Source: Gordionus sp. m RMFG-2023
Taxonomy: Eukaryota > Nematomorpha > Gordioida > Chordodea > Parachordodidae
Direction of reading: 5' to 3'
DNA: 64,000 nucleotides
Assembly: GCF_954871325.1 (NCBI RefSeq)
Contig: NC_088778.1
Location: 31,756,730-31,820,729 of the forward strand
In this document: one piece after another, positions 33,489-45,842 of the stretch
How positions within the stretch are numbered: the first letter of the stretch is position 1
How the letters are laid out: the number at the start of each line of letters is the position of its first letter
Made by a program: the position numbers and the translations under genes
Notes under the pieces: model-generated
Told to the model about the DNA's origin: nothing
Seen by the model: the letters and a program-made list of their open reading frames with translations, nothing else
The model's database searches: none

Positions 33489-33780
33489 TTATTTTACTTT
33501 AAAATTTTACTAATAATAATTAGGCCATGTCCTGTGATTTGCATTTATAATAACTTCCTCCAACCAACCTAAAAAAAAAGAAAGAAGGAGGTTATTTAGA
33601 TTTACCTATAAAAGATCATTTATTTGTTACGGAAAATAAAATAATATTATAATGTATACAAAGTTTAAAACAAACCAAGAATTAGGGTGTCCTAGTACAA
33701 GATCTGTTTAGCCTGCCGAGCTAAACAGGAATAGGTTTCAAAAAAATAATGAGACGAACCACAGAACATGGCCTTTACGA

Positions 33781-33982
33781 TTTTTTTAAAAACGGCTAAC
33801 TCAATATTTTTATCTCAGAAAAATATTATGCAAGCCTAAAAATTCTTGCTCATAGAATGGCACATAAGATTGAACAACTAATAGCGAAATCTCGACGCTT
33901 AGGCAACATTTTCCTGGCTATATTATTGAGTCAGCTGTTTTTTTTTTTTAAATAGGCTTAAATCGAACCGTTTATAACAACG
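33781..33982. mobile_element. Foldback MITE F in the 5' flank of HS6ST-B
   Basis: AAAAACGGCTAACTCAATAT to ATTGAGTCAGCTG and CGAACCGTTTATAACAAC. Shared with unit A (55983-56184), so it predates the segmental duplication. Confidence 0.65.
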
Positions 33983-34409
33983 ACATTATAACAAATTATT
34001 TATTATGTTTATTAAAATAGTATACGACGGAAAATAAATTTAAAAAAAAAACTTTCGCTAGTTATACTTACCATTTTGAGAGAATTAATTTCATGCCCAA
34101 TCAGAATTTATATTATACAGTAAATATTATTTATATATAAACTATATATAAATTTTTTTGATATTTAATACCACATTAGCAGCCAAATAAACTATTTTAC
34201 TTTTTGGAAATTTTAAACTTGTTTAAACAGAATAATTTTTCTTGGAATGATATTTTTAAAAGGTATATTTTATTTACCCTTTTTTTATATTTAATAAGTT
34301 TTTTTAAAATTTTAGTTATAATTCTCTGCATATTTTTATGTAATTGGGTAAATCGAAAGATGATACAGGAACATATATGTCCTAAATTTAAAATTTCTGT
34401 TCAAAGGAA

Positions 34410-34559
34410 CCCCGGACAAAAATACCCCGGACAAAAATACCCCGGACAAAAATACCCCGGACAAAAATACCCCGGACAAAAATACCCCGGACAAAAATAC
34501 CCCGGACAAAAATACCCCGGACAAAAATACCCCGGACAAAAATACCCCGGACAAAAATA
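34410..34559. repeat. 15-bp minisatellite, 10 units
   Basis: CCCCGGACAAAAATA repeated ten times without visible change. In unit A the same place (about 56530-56560) has only two units. An open frame across it (GQKYP repeats) is a by-product. Confidence 0.9.
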
Positions 34560-34993
34560 CCCGTCCTATTATTAATGGTAAAAAGATAATTCATTTTTCA
34601 AGTTTGCTTATGATAAAAATAAGTAATTTACAAACACTTGCAAAACGAAAACAAATACCACAATTTTAATACCTTATTTTAAAAAATGCTTAGAAAAAAG
34701 AAGAAATTTTAAAATAATTATTGATTGCGCAATGGCTGAGCACGCTTTTTAAATTTATACGAGAAAAAGATTTGTTTTTCATGAAATTAATATATATAAA
34801 AAAATCGTCATATTTTAAATGGAGTGGTCAGAGAGCTTGGAATCTTGATTGAACACGCGAAACTATTAATGAGATGGTTTCAGTTTCCAGCGTAACAGCT
34901 ATTTTCCCTGAAACAAACCTGGTCGAACGAGGTCGCTAAGGATTTAGAGAGATTAAAGGTTAGAAAAATACGGGGTTGGTTTGATATATATAT

Positions 34994-35356
34994 CGTCGAT
35001 TTAGAATTGGAGTGCTCCACTCGACATTTTCAAAATTTTTGAGTTAGAAGTGGATAATATTTATTCCCAATATATATATATATATAAACTAGATTAAAAA
35101 TATTAATTTTATATTTTATTATAAGCTTTAATGTTGATTTTCTCATTTTAAAAATCCAAAATTTTTCAGTTAGAAGTAGATAATAACTTATTTATTCCCA
35201 ATATATATATACTAGATTAAAAAAATATTAATTTTTGCTAAAGTTATTGTCAAAATTGATCAATAAATTTTTTCCTAAATTTTATTTTAAACTTTAATGT
35301 TGATTTTCTCGTTTTAAACATTTGCGCAAGTGGAGCACTCCAATTCTAGACCGACG
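34994..35356. mobile_element. 363-bp element with 28-bp terminal inverted repeats
   Basis: CGTCGATTTAGAATTGGAGT GCTCCACT at left; the right end is its reverse complement with two differences. The body holds two imperfect direct copies of a TTAGAAGTGGATAATA ... AATGTTGATTTTCTC segment. No coding. Confidence 0.65.
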
Positions 35357-35454
35357 TTATTTTATATTGTAAAAAATGGTCTAACAAAATTTAGGTTGTA
35401 TAAAAGGTTATGGATGGGTGAAAATATATATATTATCCGTTTTTATAAATTAAT

Positions 35455-35790
35455 TGTTAGGCTCTTATTATGACGGAGTTATTGAAAGAAAATGCACATA
35501 CATGGTCATCTAGATAGAGATTGCCAATTTTTAACGATTTTATTATAATTATCTGGTTACGCACCATCTCGGCAACGCGTACGGTGCACCGACAATATGG
35601 CTCGGAATAATTAAGCGGAGAAAAATTTCGGCTTACGCCAAATTGGACGTGGTAATTAACGCTCAAAAACAATTGGGTGCTCGGCAATTAGGCTCTCGAC
35701 AATTCCCGATCATTTCAGCTTAAGTCATTTAAGCAACAGTGGCCTATATAAACTTGGTGCGGTGACAATTGATTCGATTTGATTTGTTAT
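35455..35790. other. GC-richer unexplained block beside the Gypsy element
   Basis: From GCACCATCTCGGCAACGCG to CAACAGTGGCCTATATAAAC. Contains repeated CAATTGGGTGCTCGGCAATT-type words and a TATATAA near 35741. No frame recognised. It could be part of an older repeat or promoter-like sequence. Confidence 0.35.
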
Positions 35791-35794
35791 TAGC

Positions 35795-36239
35795 TAAAAT
35801 ATCTCTCAATAATATATAATATTGTTTCTCAATAATCTCATCGATTATTATTATAACTTATAATTTCTCAATAATCTCACTGATTATTATTATAACTTAA
35901 TATTATTGGTTAGAATTTTGAACATTTTACTATTTTTTAACATTTCTTTATTTTATAACTTTTTCATAAATTAATTCCAATATAAAAAATTATAATAATT
36001 CCTATTAATTAATACAAAAACATTCGTTTCTTTGTTTTACAATTATTATATCCCTCCGCGTTAATTCTTTATCCAATCAATATAAACAAAAATCAATATT
36101 TTTTTATATTTCTAAATATATATTAATAATTGATTGACATTTATAAAATAATAATAATAATATTGATAATTATATATATATATATAATATATCAACATAT
36201 ATGAAATATCCACTACAAATATATAAGAAATATATAACA
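35795..36239 (-). repeat. 3' LTR of the Gypsy element
   Basis: Shares TTTCTCAATAATCTCA, a duplicated GATTATTATTATAACTTA and a TA-rich end with the right copy. On the - strand it begins TGTTATATAT. Confidence 0.85.
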
Positions 36240-39200
36240 CGACCGCCAAAAAAAAACCAAGACGTAATAATCAAAAAAAATATGTGAACTTGACATTTCT
36301 ATATTTATTCAATATCTTTGTCCTCTTTTAACATCTCATTTTCTTCAGTCTCCATACAAGTATATTTCTTTTGTAAACCCATATTATCGTTCATTTTAAT
36401 CACGGTCGAACTCATTTTGGTAGCCTTGTCACTGATATTTGACATCTTAGTATAATATTTATATTTATCTTCCATAATTGAATTTGTTCCGACCACGGTT
36501 TTAGCTTGTATTCCATTTGTTCTTTTAAACTTTCCATCATAATTATGCGGTGTCTATGGTCTATTCCCATATTGTTTACTAGATTCAATTTCATTTGTTT
36601 TATTATAATTTACATATCTATCCCCAGATAGTACATTTTTATTTTTTCCACAGAAATAACTGGTTGTAGGAACTTCCTCCGAGTCACTCACATAATCATT
36701 ACACTCTTGTTTCATCAATACCTTAGTTGGTATCATACAATTTTTAATTGAGTGTCCGAAACTTCTGCATCTAAAGCAACGCTTATAGCTGTCCACACTG
36801 GGCTTCTTAATAGATATTTTTCTCTTTTTTACAATTTTCAAATATATTATATGGTCCTCTGTGTCCAATTTATAGTTCATTTTTTTTTATTTATACACTA
36901 ATTTATAAAAAAAAATTTTACTTTAAAATAAATACTCTAATTTATTTTTAAATTTTAATTTTGAAAAATAATTTATTAAATTATTTCTTTATAAATTAAT
37001 AATTATTAATCATCTTTTTTTTTTATATGATAATTTTCCCATTTCAAATTACATTAACATTAATTTTTATGAAAAACAACTTTCCAGTTATTTTCTTTTA
37101 CAAAAATATGTTATTTTTCACTTTACATTTAAAATAAGAAATCACAAATTATCCATTTTCAATTTTTTCTTTTAACATATAAAGGATTCACTATTACCCC
37201 TATCTATTTAATTCATATATAACATTAATTTCTCCATTTTCTATAATATACATTACTTCTATATTTCCCTTATGTAAATTATACAAAGAAAGAAACTTTC
37301 ATGAAAACACCACTCATGTTTTTATTTCAAAAACTAAATATTTTGTTTCTTCTTACTTTTATCTCCATATAAGAAATTTTGTTTCTTTTTATTTTTCTTT
37401 CTATATAAGACATTCTCTAACTTATCATTAAAAACAAATTTTCTTTTTTACAATCAATTCATAACACATGTTAATTTAAAAACAACTCATATTTTCCTCG
37501 AAATTAATTTTAAATCACATTTTTAAAAACATAATTCCATAATGGATGGAAAATATATTATAAAGTTTCAATTATCTACTATTATTCTCCCAATAATTAA
37601 GAATTTAGAATCACTATATCTAGCGTAGATTTCCCCATAAATCTGCATGTTCAAAATTTTTCTTTTTATTCACTCTTCTCTAAAATGATAAGTATTTTTT
37701 TTTATTAATTTCTTCTCAGTTTATTCACCTTTTTGTTTAATTGTATAAATTTAACTCTAAATTGTTTAAGTACAAAGTAAGTTTGTTCTAAAGATTTATA
37801 GGAACTTTGTTTCCGGTCTTTATGGACAAATTTATTATTTTTTTTTTAAATTATATACCTTAATAAAATCATTATGACGTACTCCCACAGTACCATCATC
37901 AAATTTTATATTACACAATTTATTCCCAATATTATCCAAAACAATACCTTTTTCCCATTTTTTTTATGGTCAAAAAGTCTTCCCCAAATAATTTGACCAA
38001 CAGGAAATTTTATATTGCTTTTTCCATAAAATTCTAAATTATCAATCTCTTTTGATTTAAAAAAATCTAAAGGTAATCTGGTTCTTCTACCCAAAAATAA
38101 TTCAACAGGAGTAACTCCCTCTTTATTTCTTGAATTATTATAATATAACTGGGCTAACCAGACTTCATTTTTCTCTTGTTTAGATTTCTTTAACCAATTT
38201 TTTACTATGGCTACCATTCTTTCAGCCTGGCCATTAGAACTAGGATGATAAGGTGGAGTCAAAATATGGTTAATTTTAATTGAATTACAAAATTGCTTAA
38301 AATTTTCACTTATAAATGCCGGACCACCATCCGACACAATTATTTTAGGAATCCCAAATTTAGCCCACAATTTTTGTAATAATTTAATAACAACTTTAGT
38401 TGTTAACCCTTGAACCTCTTCAAATTCAATCCACTTGGAATATGAATCCACCACTAAAAAATATGATTTTTTATCCAATTCAAAAAAATCTATGTGGAGA
38501 CGATCCCATGGTTTCTTTGACTTTGGCCATACTTGTCCCATCTCTTTACGGGGCATAACGGCACATGTATTACATGGAACACATTCCTTTGTAATTTTTT
38601 CAATATCATTACCCATTCCAGGCCACCACACATATTCACGAGCCCAAGATTTCATTTTAACCTTGACCCTGGTGTCCTGCATGTAATAAATTAATTATTT
38701 TAGCACGTAATTTCAAAGGAATTACTGTCCTATTTCCCCTCATTAAACAATCATCCACCACATATAATTCTTTTTCAAATTTTTGATAAATTTTATAATT
38801 ATTTTTCCAAGGTTTTTTCCCCGTTAAAAATAATTTTATTTGTCTTAATACTTTATCTTTTAAAGTATAATATTTGAGATCTTCCCACGTTGTAGGACCT
38901 CCTTTTAACATATATGATAAAGTACGCACTAAAGCATCTTCCCTATCTATAATCATATTATCAATTATTTCAGGAGTAGCACAACCTGCTCCTAATCTTG
39001 ATAATATATCAGGCAAATGATTTTCTCTTCCTCGCCGATATTTTATTTCCACATTAAAACTTCCCACAAGTAACAACCACCGTTGTAATCTTGGAGACAT
39101 CATTAATTCTTTGTTATCTTTCTTGAACAAATGAATTAATGGCTTGTGATCTGTAAAAATCACAAATCTTTTCCCGATTAAATATTCGCGACATTTGGTC

Positions 39201-42200
39201 AACCCAAAAATAATCGCTAAGGCCTCCTGTTCTATAACAGAGTACCTCGTTTCAACTTCATGAAATATTCTCGAAAAAAAAATAATTGGTCTCTCTAAAC
39301 CATCAATGACATGTAATAAGGCCCCTCCGACACCTTTATTTGACGCATCAACAGCAAGAATTATCTCCAAGTCATTATTAAAACACACTAAAATTGGTTC
39401 CTCACCAATTTTTCTCTTTAAATGTTCAAAAGCGTTTTTTTGTTCAATTTTCCACTCAAAATTAACACCTTTTTTTAATAAGTCATATAATGGAGCTGCA
39501 ATTTTTGCAAAATTATCCACAAATCTATGATAATAATTTATCATGCCCATAAAAGACTGTACCTCAGCTTTATTACTAGGCTGATTTATGTTCAAAATAT
39601 TTTTTAAATTTTTATCGAGAGGTTTCACTTCAATTCCATTAATTTGATGACCCAAATACACTATTTCGGTGACACCAAGAATACTTTTCTCTTTACTAGC
39701 TTTTAAACCTTTATCTTGAATTCTCTTGAAAACCTCTTCAAGACGTTGATTATGTTGTTCTGGGGTCACTCCAGTTATCAACACATCATCCATATAATAA
39801 AATACACCTTCCAAACCCTGGAAAACTGATGCCATTGTTCTCTGAAAAATCGGTGCAGATACACTTAACCCAAAAGGTAATTTACAAAATGCAAATAATC
39901 CTTTAGGCGTCGTTATTGTCATCAATTTACGAATTTCTTCTTTCAAAGGCAATTGTAAATAAGCTGATGAAAAGTCAACCTTTGAAAAATATTTGGCCCC
40001 TTTTAAATTTGCCAAAATTTCTTCAATTCGCGGCAATGGATATTTCACTTCCACAACCCATTTGTTAAGTGTTACTCTAAAATCTGCACATTATCTATGT
40101 TTTCCGTTAGATTTTTTAACAGGTACTAATGGAGTAGCCCATTCACTATATTCCACAGGAATAATAATACCATCATTCACCCATTTATCTAATTCTTCGT
40201 TGATTTCCTTTTTCCACTCAAAAGGAACTCTACGACACCCTAAGAAAATAGGTGAAAATCCCTCTTTTAATTTTAAATCCACTTGATAATCATTTAGACA
40301 TCCCAAAGTGTCTTCAAAAATTATACCATATTTTTCCACTAAAATAGGTATAGCATTTTTAACTCTATTAAATTCATTAATTTCATTATTAATTTTTTTA
40401 TCATTATAAATTTCACTATTGATTTCAGATGGATTTGAATACATCATGGTTTTCGCATGATATTCACAAATATTATTATTAACTATAGATTCTTTCATTT
40501 CACTCATTAATTTATTCATTTCTCTTTCTTTAAGTTTTTCTCTGACTTCATTAGCCATTATTTTTCTTTCAGCATTTTCTTTAGCTAATTCGCTATCAAT
40601 GATAAATAAATCCCAATAATTATTTCGAGGTCCCAATTTGGTAATCCAATCCCAACCCATAATTGTTTCAACATTTTTATTCACTATCCATAAATCTAAA
40701 ATTATAGGAATATCATGGAAAATAACATCCCACTGAGTTCTACCTAAAACTTTGATTTCAGATCCATCAAATTGTTTAATACACATATTTTGTCTCTCAA
40801 CAATACCATTCGGCCAATATTTATAAAAATTTTCACTAGACATTATTGAAATACTTGCCCCGGTATCAAATAACATTTCAACCATTTGTCCACCAAATTT
40901 TAAATTAATATGAGGACATGAACTTTGTTCCTTTGCTCCCTCAGTTATTAAATTTTTAGGCATTTTAATGAGTTGAATGACATTTATTTTAATCTCATTG
41001 TCAATATAATTAATATTCATACCTAAATTCATCTCAGAATTTAAAGGTCTCTGAATTTCATTTATGTTTTTATTTAAAATTTCCCCTGTGATATATATCA
41101 CTCATTTGATTACAATAATCCTTTTTATTCAGATTACTGTTTAATTTAAAATTTTTTATTTCATCAAAATGACAATAAAAATTTCCAACATTACAACCCT
41201 TTTTATTCGAGTTAAATTTCAATGTATAATCTTCATTCCCATGATGATTATCTATTTTAATATATATATCCACAAAATTTTTAATAAAATTATATATATC
41301 ACAAATTTTAATACTCTCTAAAATTAATTTATCTATTTTAATATGATTCTCTTTCAAATCATATAGTCACTGTAATCCACTCACACTTTGAATACAATTG
41401 ATAGCAATGTGTCCCATTTCTTCACATCGGAAACACATTCTGTCATGATCTGTATTGTTATTTTCAATTTTATCCACATTTTTAATCGACGGATTTTGTA
41501 TACTTCTAACCACCGGTTGTAACACTACCGAGGTTCTTTGTGGAAATCCACTTTTAAAATTTGCTTCTTTAACCATGCAATTTCGTTTAATATGTCCTAC
41601 AAAACCACATCTATGACACACAATGTCATTTTTTTCACTTGGTTTTGCATTACCATTCTCATTCATTTTTCGGTCTCTTGAATAACAATTTTTATCGATA
41701 TGTCCTCTTCTTCCACAGAGTTCACAACTTTCAATTATATTATTATTTTTAATTTTTAAGTTGGACACATCTTTGGACAAAACTTTCATGTTTTCTCTCA
41801 TTTCTCTAATTTCACATAAAATTAAAGATTCTTCCGTACTTTGTCTCAAAGTACTATTTTTATTATAATTTTTTACAATTTCTACAGGTTTCTCAATTAA
41901 AACCTCTGAAATTTGTTTTTTAAATTCAATCACTATTGAATTTAATTTTTTATTGATATCCTCTGATATATTATTATTCTGAGGAAAATTAAATACTTCA
42001 CCAGTATCTAATATTTCCTCGGATTTTTCCTACGGCATAATATTCTTTTTATCATTTAATTTTATTAATTCTAACAAAATTAAATGTAAGCTATTTTGGA
42101 TATCCTCAGAAATATCTGGAGATTTCACCAAAATTTCAGAAATTAAAATTTCAGTATTAGTATTTTTTATATCATTTTCTTTATTTTTAATAGATCTTCT

Positions 42201-42630
42201 TTTTATTTTCTTAATTGCATGTTTCATTATAATCAAAGTTACATAAAACACAAAAAAAATTACTGCAGTAATGATATTATTAGTTACATCCACTTTATTA
42301 AACTTTGAATTAAATATTTTATTAAAATGATCCTTATAACTCTGCATTTTATCAAAATCATGCTTACGATGAACAGTAACAAAAGAAAAAGCCATAATTT
42401 CATTAAAAAAAACTTAAAAATCCTTTAAAAAATTAAATCTTCAAAAATCTAAAAGTAATTGAGTTGTGTAAATAAAAAAAACAAATTTCTTACCTTTTAT
42501 AAATCCAGAATCCAGTAATGTTTTTAGGAACCCGGTCCTCGAAAATCTTTTTCTTGATTAATAAATTCTGAAATTTTCTTAACAAAATCACCCTAATAAG
42601 AGTTAACGTATCTTGGTCAGTCGGTACCAA

Positions 42631-43076
42631 TAAAATATCTCTCAATATATATAATATTGTTTCTCAATAATCTCACCGATTATTATTATAACTTATAATT
42701 TCTCAATAATCTCACTGATTATTATTATAACTTAATATTATTGGTTAGAATTTTGAACATTTTACTATTTTTTAACATTTCTTTATTTTATAACTTTTTC
42801 TTAAATTAATTCCAATATAAAACAATTGTAATAATTCTATTAATGAATACAAAAACATTCGTTTCTTTGTTTTACAATTATTATATCCCTCCGCGTTAAT
42901 TCTTTATCCAATCAATATAAACAAAAATCAATATTTTTTTATATTTCTAAATATATATTAATAATTGATTGACATTTATAAAATAATAATAATAATATTG
43001 ATAAATATATATATATATATATAATATATCAACATATATGAAATATCCACTACAAATATATAAGAAATATATAACA
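42631..43076 (-). repeat. 5' LTR of the Gypsy element
   Basis: About 98% like the left copy by eye, with a few substitutions and one or two small length differences. The TA-rich tract near 43008 is a simple-repeat difference. Confidence 0.85.
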
Positions 43077-43081
43077 GATAC

Positions 43082-43269
43082 CAGAGTTGTTAAAGGATCT
43101 AGATACAAGTATCTAGATCCTGTATCTAGATCCTGTATCTAGATATAAAAATGTGGTATCTGTATCTGTATCTAGATAGATTTTTGATTAAATAATCTGT
43201 ATCTAGATATTATTTTAGACGTTGTATCTGTATCTAGATCCATTTAAAAAGTATCTTTTAACAACTCTG
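43082..43269. mobile_element. hAT MITE, 188 bp, CAGAGTTGTTAA ends
   Basis: Starts CAGAGTTGTTAAAGGATC, ends TTTTAACAACTCTG; the body is made of repeated TAGATACAGATAC/GTATCTAGATC words. Right flank TTAGATAC, left flank partly replaced by the end of the Gypsy LTR (ACAGATAC). Confidence 0.75.
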
Positions 43270-44549
43270 TTAGATACTATCAGAAATTCGATTAAATATC
43301 TAAACTCCCCAATCAAATTTTTTTAATGAAAAGCTACGGGTTATCGCATAATTCTATATATGAATATATGCTAAAAAAAAGGGTCTTATTGTGTTTTTTT
43401 TAAAATTGTCAGTTCTTTAGCATATTGCTAAATGTTGGTTTAGCCCTTAACATTAACCTAAATATTGTTCTAACTGCCCGTATGTATACATAGAATGTAC
43501 CAGGTATTGTTAAAATGCAACCCGGAAGAGAACTCATTTTGAAAAAAATATTTTATGTGATTTGTTTAACATATTTGTGAGATTCATTTTAGATGTTTTA
43601 TCTATCCTTTATTTATTTTTTGATTGTTTTAACCGGGAATCTTTGGCCGTTATATGTGTCATAATGAGTAAACGTGAATTGATCACAGGTGGGTTCTCGA
43701 ATCGTCTAGAACCCTCCAACTTTACCATCATAATGTTCCTTATGGTTCTTCTAAATGGGTAGGAAAACTTTAATTTCGAATTCTTTTTCTGTAAATATTC
43801 TAACCTTAAATATCCATATCGACCTTTTCCTTAAAACACCAGGTCAACAAAACTAATAATATTTTGATCTGTTTCATCTAGAATTCTATTACATATATTG
43901 CATTTCCTTCTCAATTTTTTTCTATATTTCTGCATTTTTAATTCATATATTATTATTATTTCTGAATGTTTTAAATAGTTTTCCTTCAAGGATTAAAATA
44001 TTTTTGTTTTAATATAACTCTGAAATTTTAACAATTTAAAAAAAAATACAAACTTAAAATTTGGGGAGTATGAGTTTTTTGCCATTAAAATTAGCATCTT
44101 CTCACAATAGCTTGCTCCCTTATCAGAGTTTCTAAAGTAACTAGATACATGCATCTAAATACTATGACCAGGTAAAATGGTTATTTTAATAATTTAAGAG
44201 TATCGCCCATTAACATAAAGATTATCCTAACATAAAGTTGTTATTTATTAAGTTTAACGTTGCACGACCTTCCATCACTCTAGGTAAAGGCTTTTTAGCA
44301 AAAAATGTGTTTAACGGGAAATGAAAATGCAATAATATGTTTTATAATTCAATTATATGTTTTGGAAATTATTAAAATAATAAACTGAAATAAATAAATA
44401 AAAATATTTGGTTCAATTTATAATTCGGGTTTTAATAAAATATATCATCAATTTTTACATTATGCACATCTTACATGATTATTATATAAAAATATATCTT
44501 ATATATAATTATATCTATATTGGATATAATTTCTGTATTTTATCTATCG

Positions 44550-45228
44550 GGTTTGAAGCCTAATTTTACGGTGACCCAGGTCGGGTTTTAAATTGACCCA
44601 AACGCGCATCGAATAAAATTGTATCGGACTCTAGCACGAATCGATAAAAATGGCCCCGTTACCCCAAGTGAACCGTAACGAACTGTTAACCCATTATAAA
44701 CCGTTTTAAATATCAGAACGATAACCGTGACCAAACCGATATAATTATTTTTGAAGGAGTAAAAAGGAACCTTTATAAAAAAAAGGTTGAAAATTTGAAT
44801 ATCCAGAATTATATAAAGTTGCTCTTATAGTACTGGCGGTTCCCGCAACACAAGTTTCTGTAGAAAGGGCCTTTTCGGGGCTAAAATTTGTGTTATCGTC
44901 ACAACAAACAAATATGAATCCATTTATATTAGAAAATATATTACTTAAAATATATTTAAAAATGAGTTATTTTGAATCTTATATATTTTTTTTATATATA
45001 TAATTCATAGATGCTTATAATAAAAATAATAAATTAGACGAAGGTGTCAATAAAAAAAAAATTTCTAACCGTAATGAACCATTATGAACCTTTATAATTA
45101 GCTGAATCACCCGAACCTTTGTAAATTTTTTCTTAAGAACCGTAATCTAAACGTAATCATTATAATTTTTTACATACTGAACTGTAACCAAACTGATCCA
45201 TTATAAATAACGGTTCGGGTCCCTGCAC
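44550..45228 (+). mobile_element. Degraded hAT element carrying the C-terminal remnant
   Basis: Flanks of the transposase remnant are full of ACCGTAAC/CCGAACC words in both orientations, ending GGTTCGGGTCCCTG, a reverse CAGGGACCCGAACC terminus. The left end is not clear; target duplication not seen. Confidence 0.45.
44780..44985 (+). pseudogene. hAT transposase C-terminal dimerisation remnant
   Basis: One open stretch reads EYPELYKVALIVLAVPATQ then VSVERAFSGLKFVLSSQQ and NPFILENILLK, the conserved hAT C-terminal dimerisation domain (LAxxxLaiPaTsvpvERxFS). A GGTTCGGGTCCCTG end lies at about 45215-45228, so the remnant probably belongs to the GC-rich-ended hAT family of the window. Confidence 0.7.
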
Positions 45229-45532
45229 AAAGAACAAGACCTAATGAGCAAATTGAATGATTCAAAAAATTAAATAATTTGATTGGTTTATTGTTAATTA
45301 TATATCATTTTAAAAAATTTACATTTAGACTATTTATGAAAAGATAAAAGTTATAATGACATAATATTCATTCATAATTTATAATAAGACATACTATAAA
45401 GGATATAAAGGAATTTACCATTCAAATATAATGTAACGATTAAACAAAAACATCTTTTTCAGTTAAAATTAGAATCTTTATTTATTTTTTATATATAGGC
45501 ATTCTCACTCTTTATTCGGGCCAAGGTCTCAT

Positions 45533-45842
45533 TCATAAAATACCAAATATTTTGAGTCTTTGTTGAAATAACCTTAAAGCGAAATCGTAGAGTTCTATGT
45601 CCAGCTGATTATTTTGCACGATTTTTACTAACAGGTCATCGGCTAAACCTTCGAACCTTTGCATAGATTTTCCCATCTTGTTTGTCAAGGATTCTTTATC
45701 GATAAAAGTTATTCCCAACACTTTTTCAAACAAACGGATGGTTTGCGGGATATATTCCGATATACCGAATATTTTAAACCCCAATTGCAGGTTAACTTTA
45801 GCACTCTCTAGCATGATATGATTCTTTTGTTCCATTGATAAA
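45533..45842 (-). CDS. HS6ST copy A exon 3 (C-terminal)
   Basis: Acceptor ATCACAAG. The first base completes AAT (Asn), giving NLSMEQKN, then LESAKVNLQLGFKIFGISEY, FEKVLGITF and LDIELYDFALRLFQQRL; compare human LESAKKNL, FGLTEF and LDMQLYDYAKDLFQQR. Ends with a stop after IFGIL. Assigned to copy A because transcription runs leftward and copy B lies further left. Confidence 0.8.

Larger units (their letters stand above)
30450..34645. repeat. Segmental duplication, unit B
   Basis: Collinear with unit A in introns, exons 1-2 and 5' flank, including the AGATCTGTTTAGCCTGC words near 33704 and the 15-bp minisatellite. A junction near 30608 omits the exon 3 segment. Contains two transposon insertions not present in unit A. 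Confidence 0.7.
35795..43076 (-). mobile_element. Ty3/Gypsy LTR retroelement, broken
   Basis: Transcribed leftward, flanked by two near-identical LTRs of about 445 bp. After the 5' LTR (right) a primer-binding-like TGGTACCGACTGACC lies near 42628. Parts in order: gag-like region about 42.4-41.4 kb with three CCHC knuckles at its end; aspartic protease (FDTGAS) near 40.85 kb; reverse transcriptase about 40.2-39.4 kb with YMDD; RNase H about 39.4-38.9 kb; integrase about 38.7-37.9 kb; a short CCHC-bearing region near 36.6-36.9 kb. The coding part is interrupted in roughly a handful of places. LTRs differ by about 2% by eye, so the insertion is fairly young. No clean target duplication. Confidence 0.9.

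Noticed and set aside
34410-34559. Possible CRISPR array
   Set aside because: Direct 15-bp units without spacers in an animal genome; a minisatellite.
34204-34575. Open frame with ten GQKYP repeats
   Set aside because: It is the 15-bp minisatellite read as protein; both strands are open because the unit lacks stops, and the non-repeat part is AT-rich intergenic sequence.
34830-34965. tRNA-like or SINE-like sequence
   Set aside because: GTTCGACC resembles a B box, but no A box at the right spacing and no cloverleaf could be drawn.
35785-43086. Target-site duplication of the Gypsy element
   Set aside because: Flanks share at most two bases; no 4-6 bp duplication could be supported.
43562-43762. 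66-codon open frame
   Set aside because: Hydrophobic AT-rich frame with no recognised motif and no splice partner.
45533-45842. Assigning this HS6ST exon to copy B
   Set aside because: Copy B lies to the left and is read leftward, so this exon would be upstream of its start.
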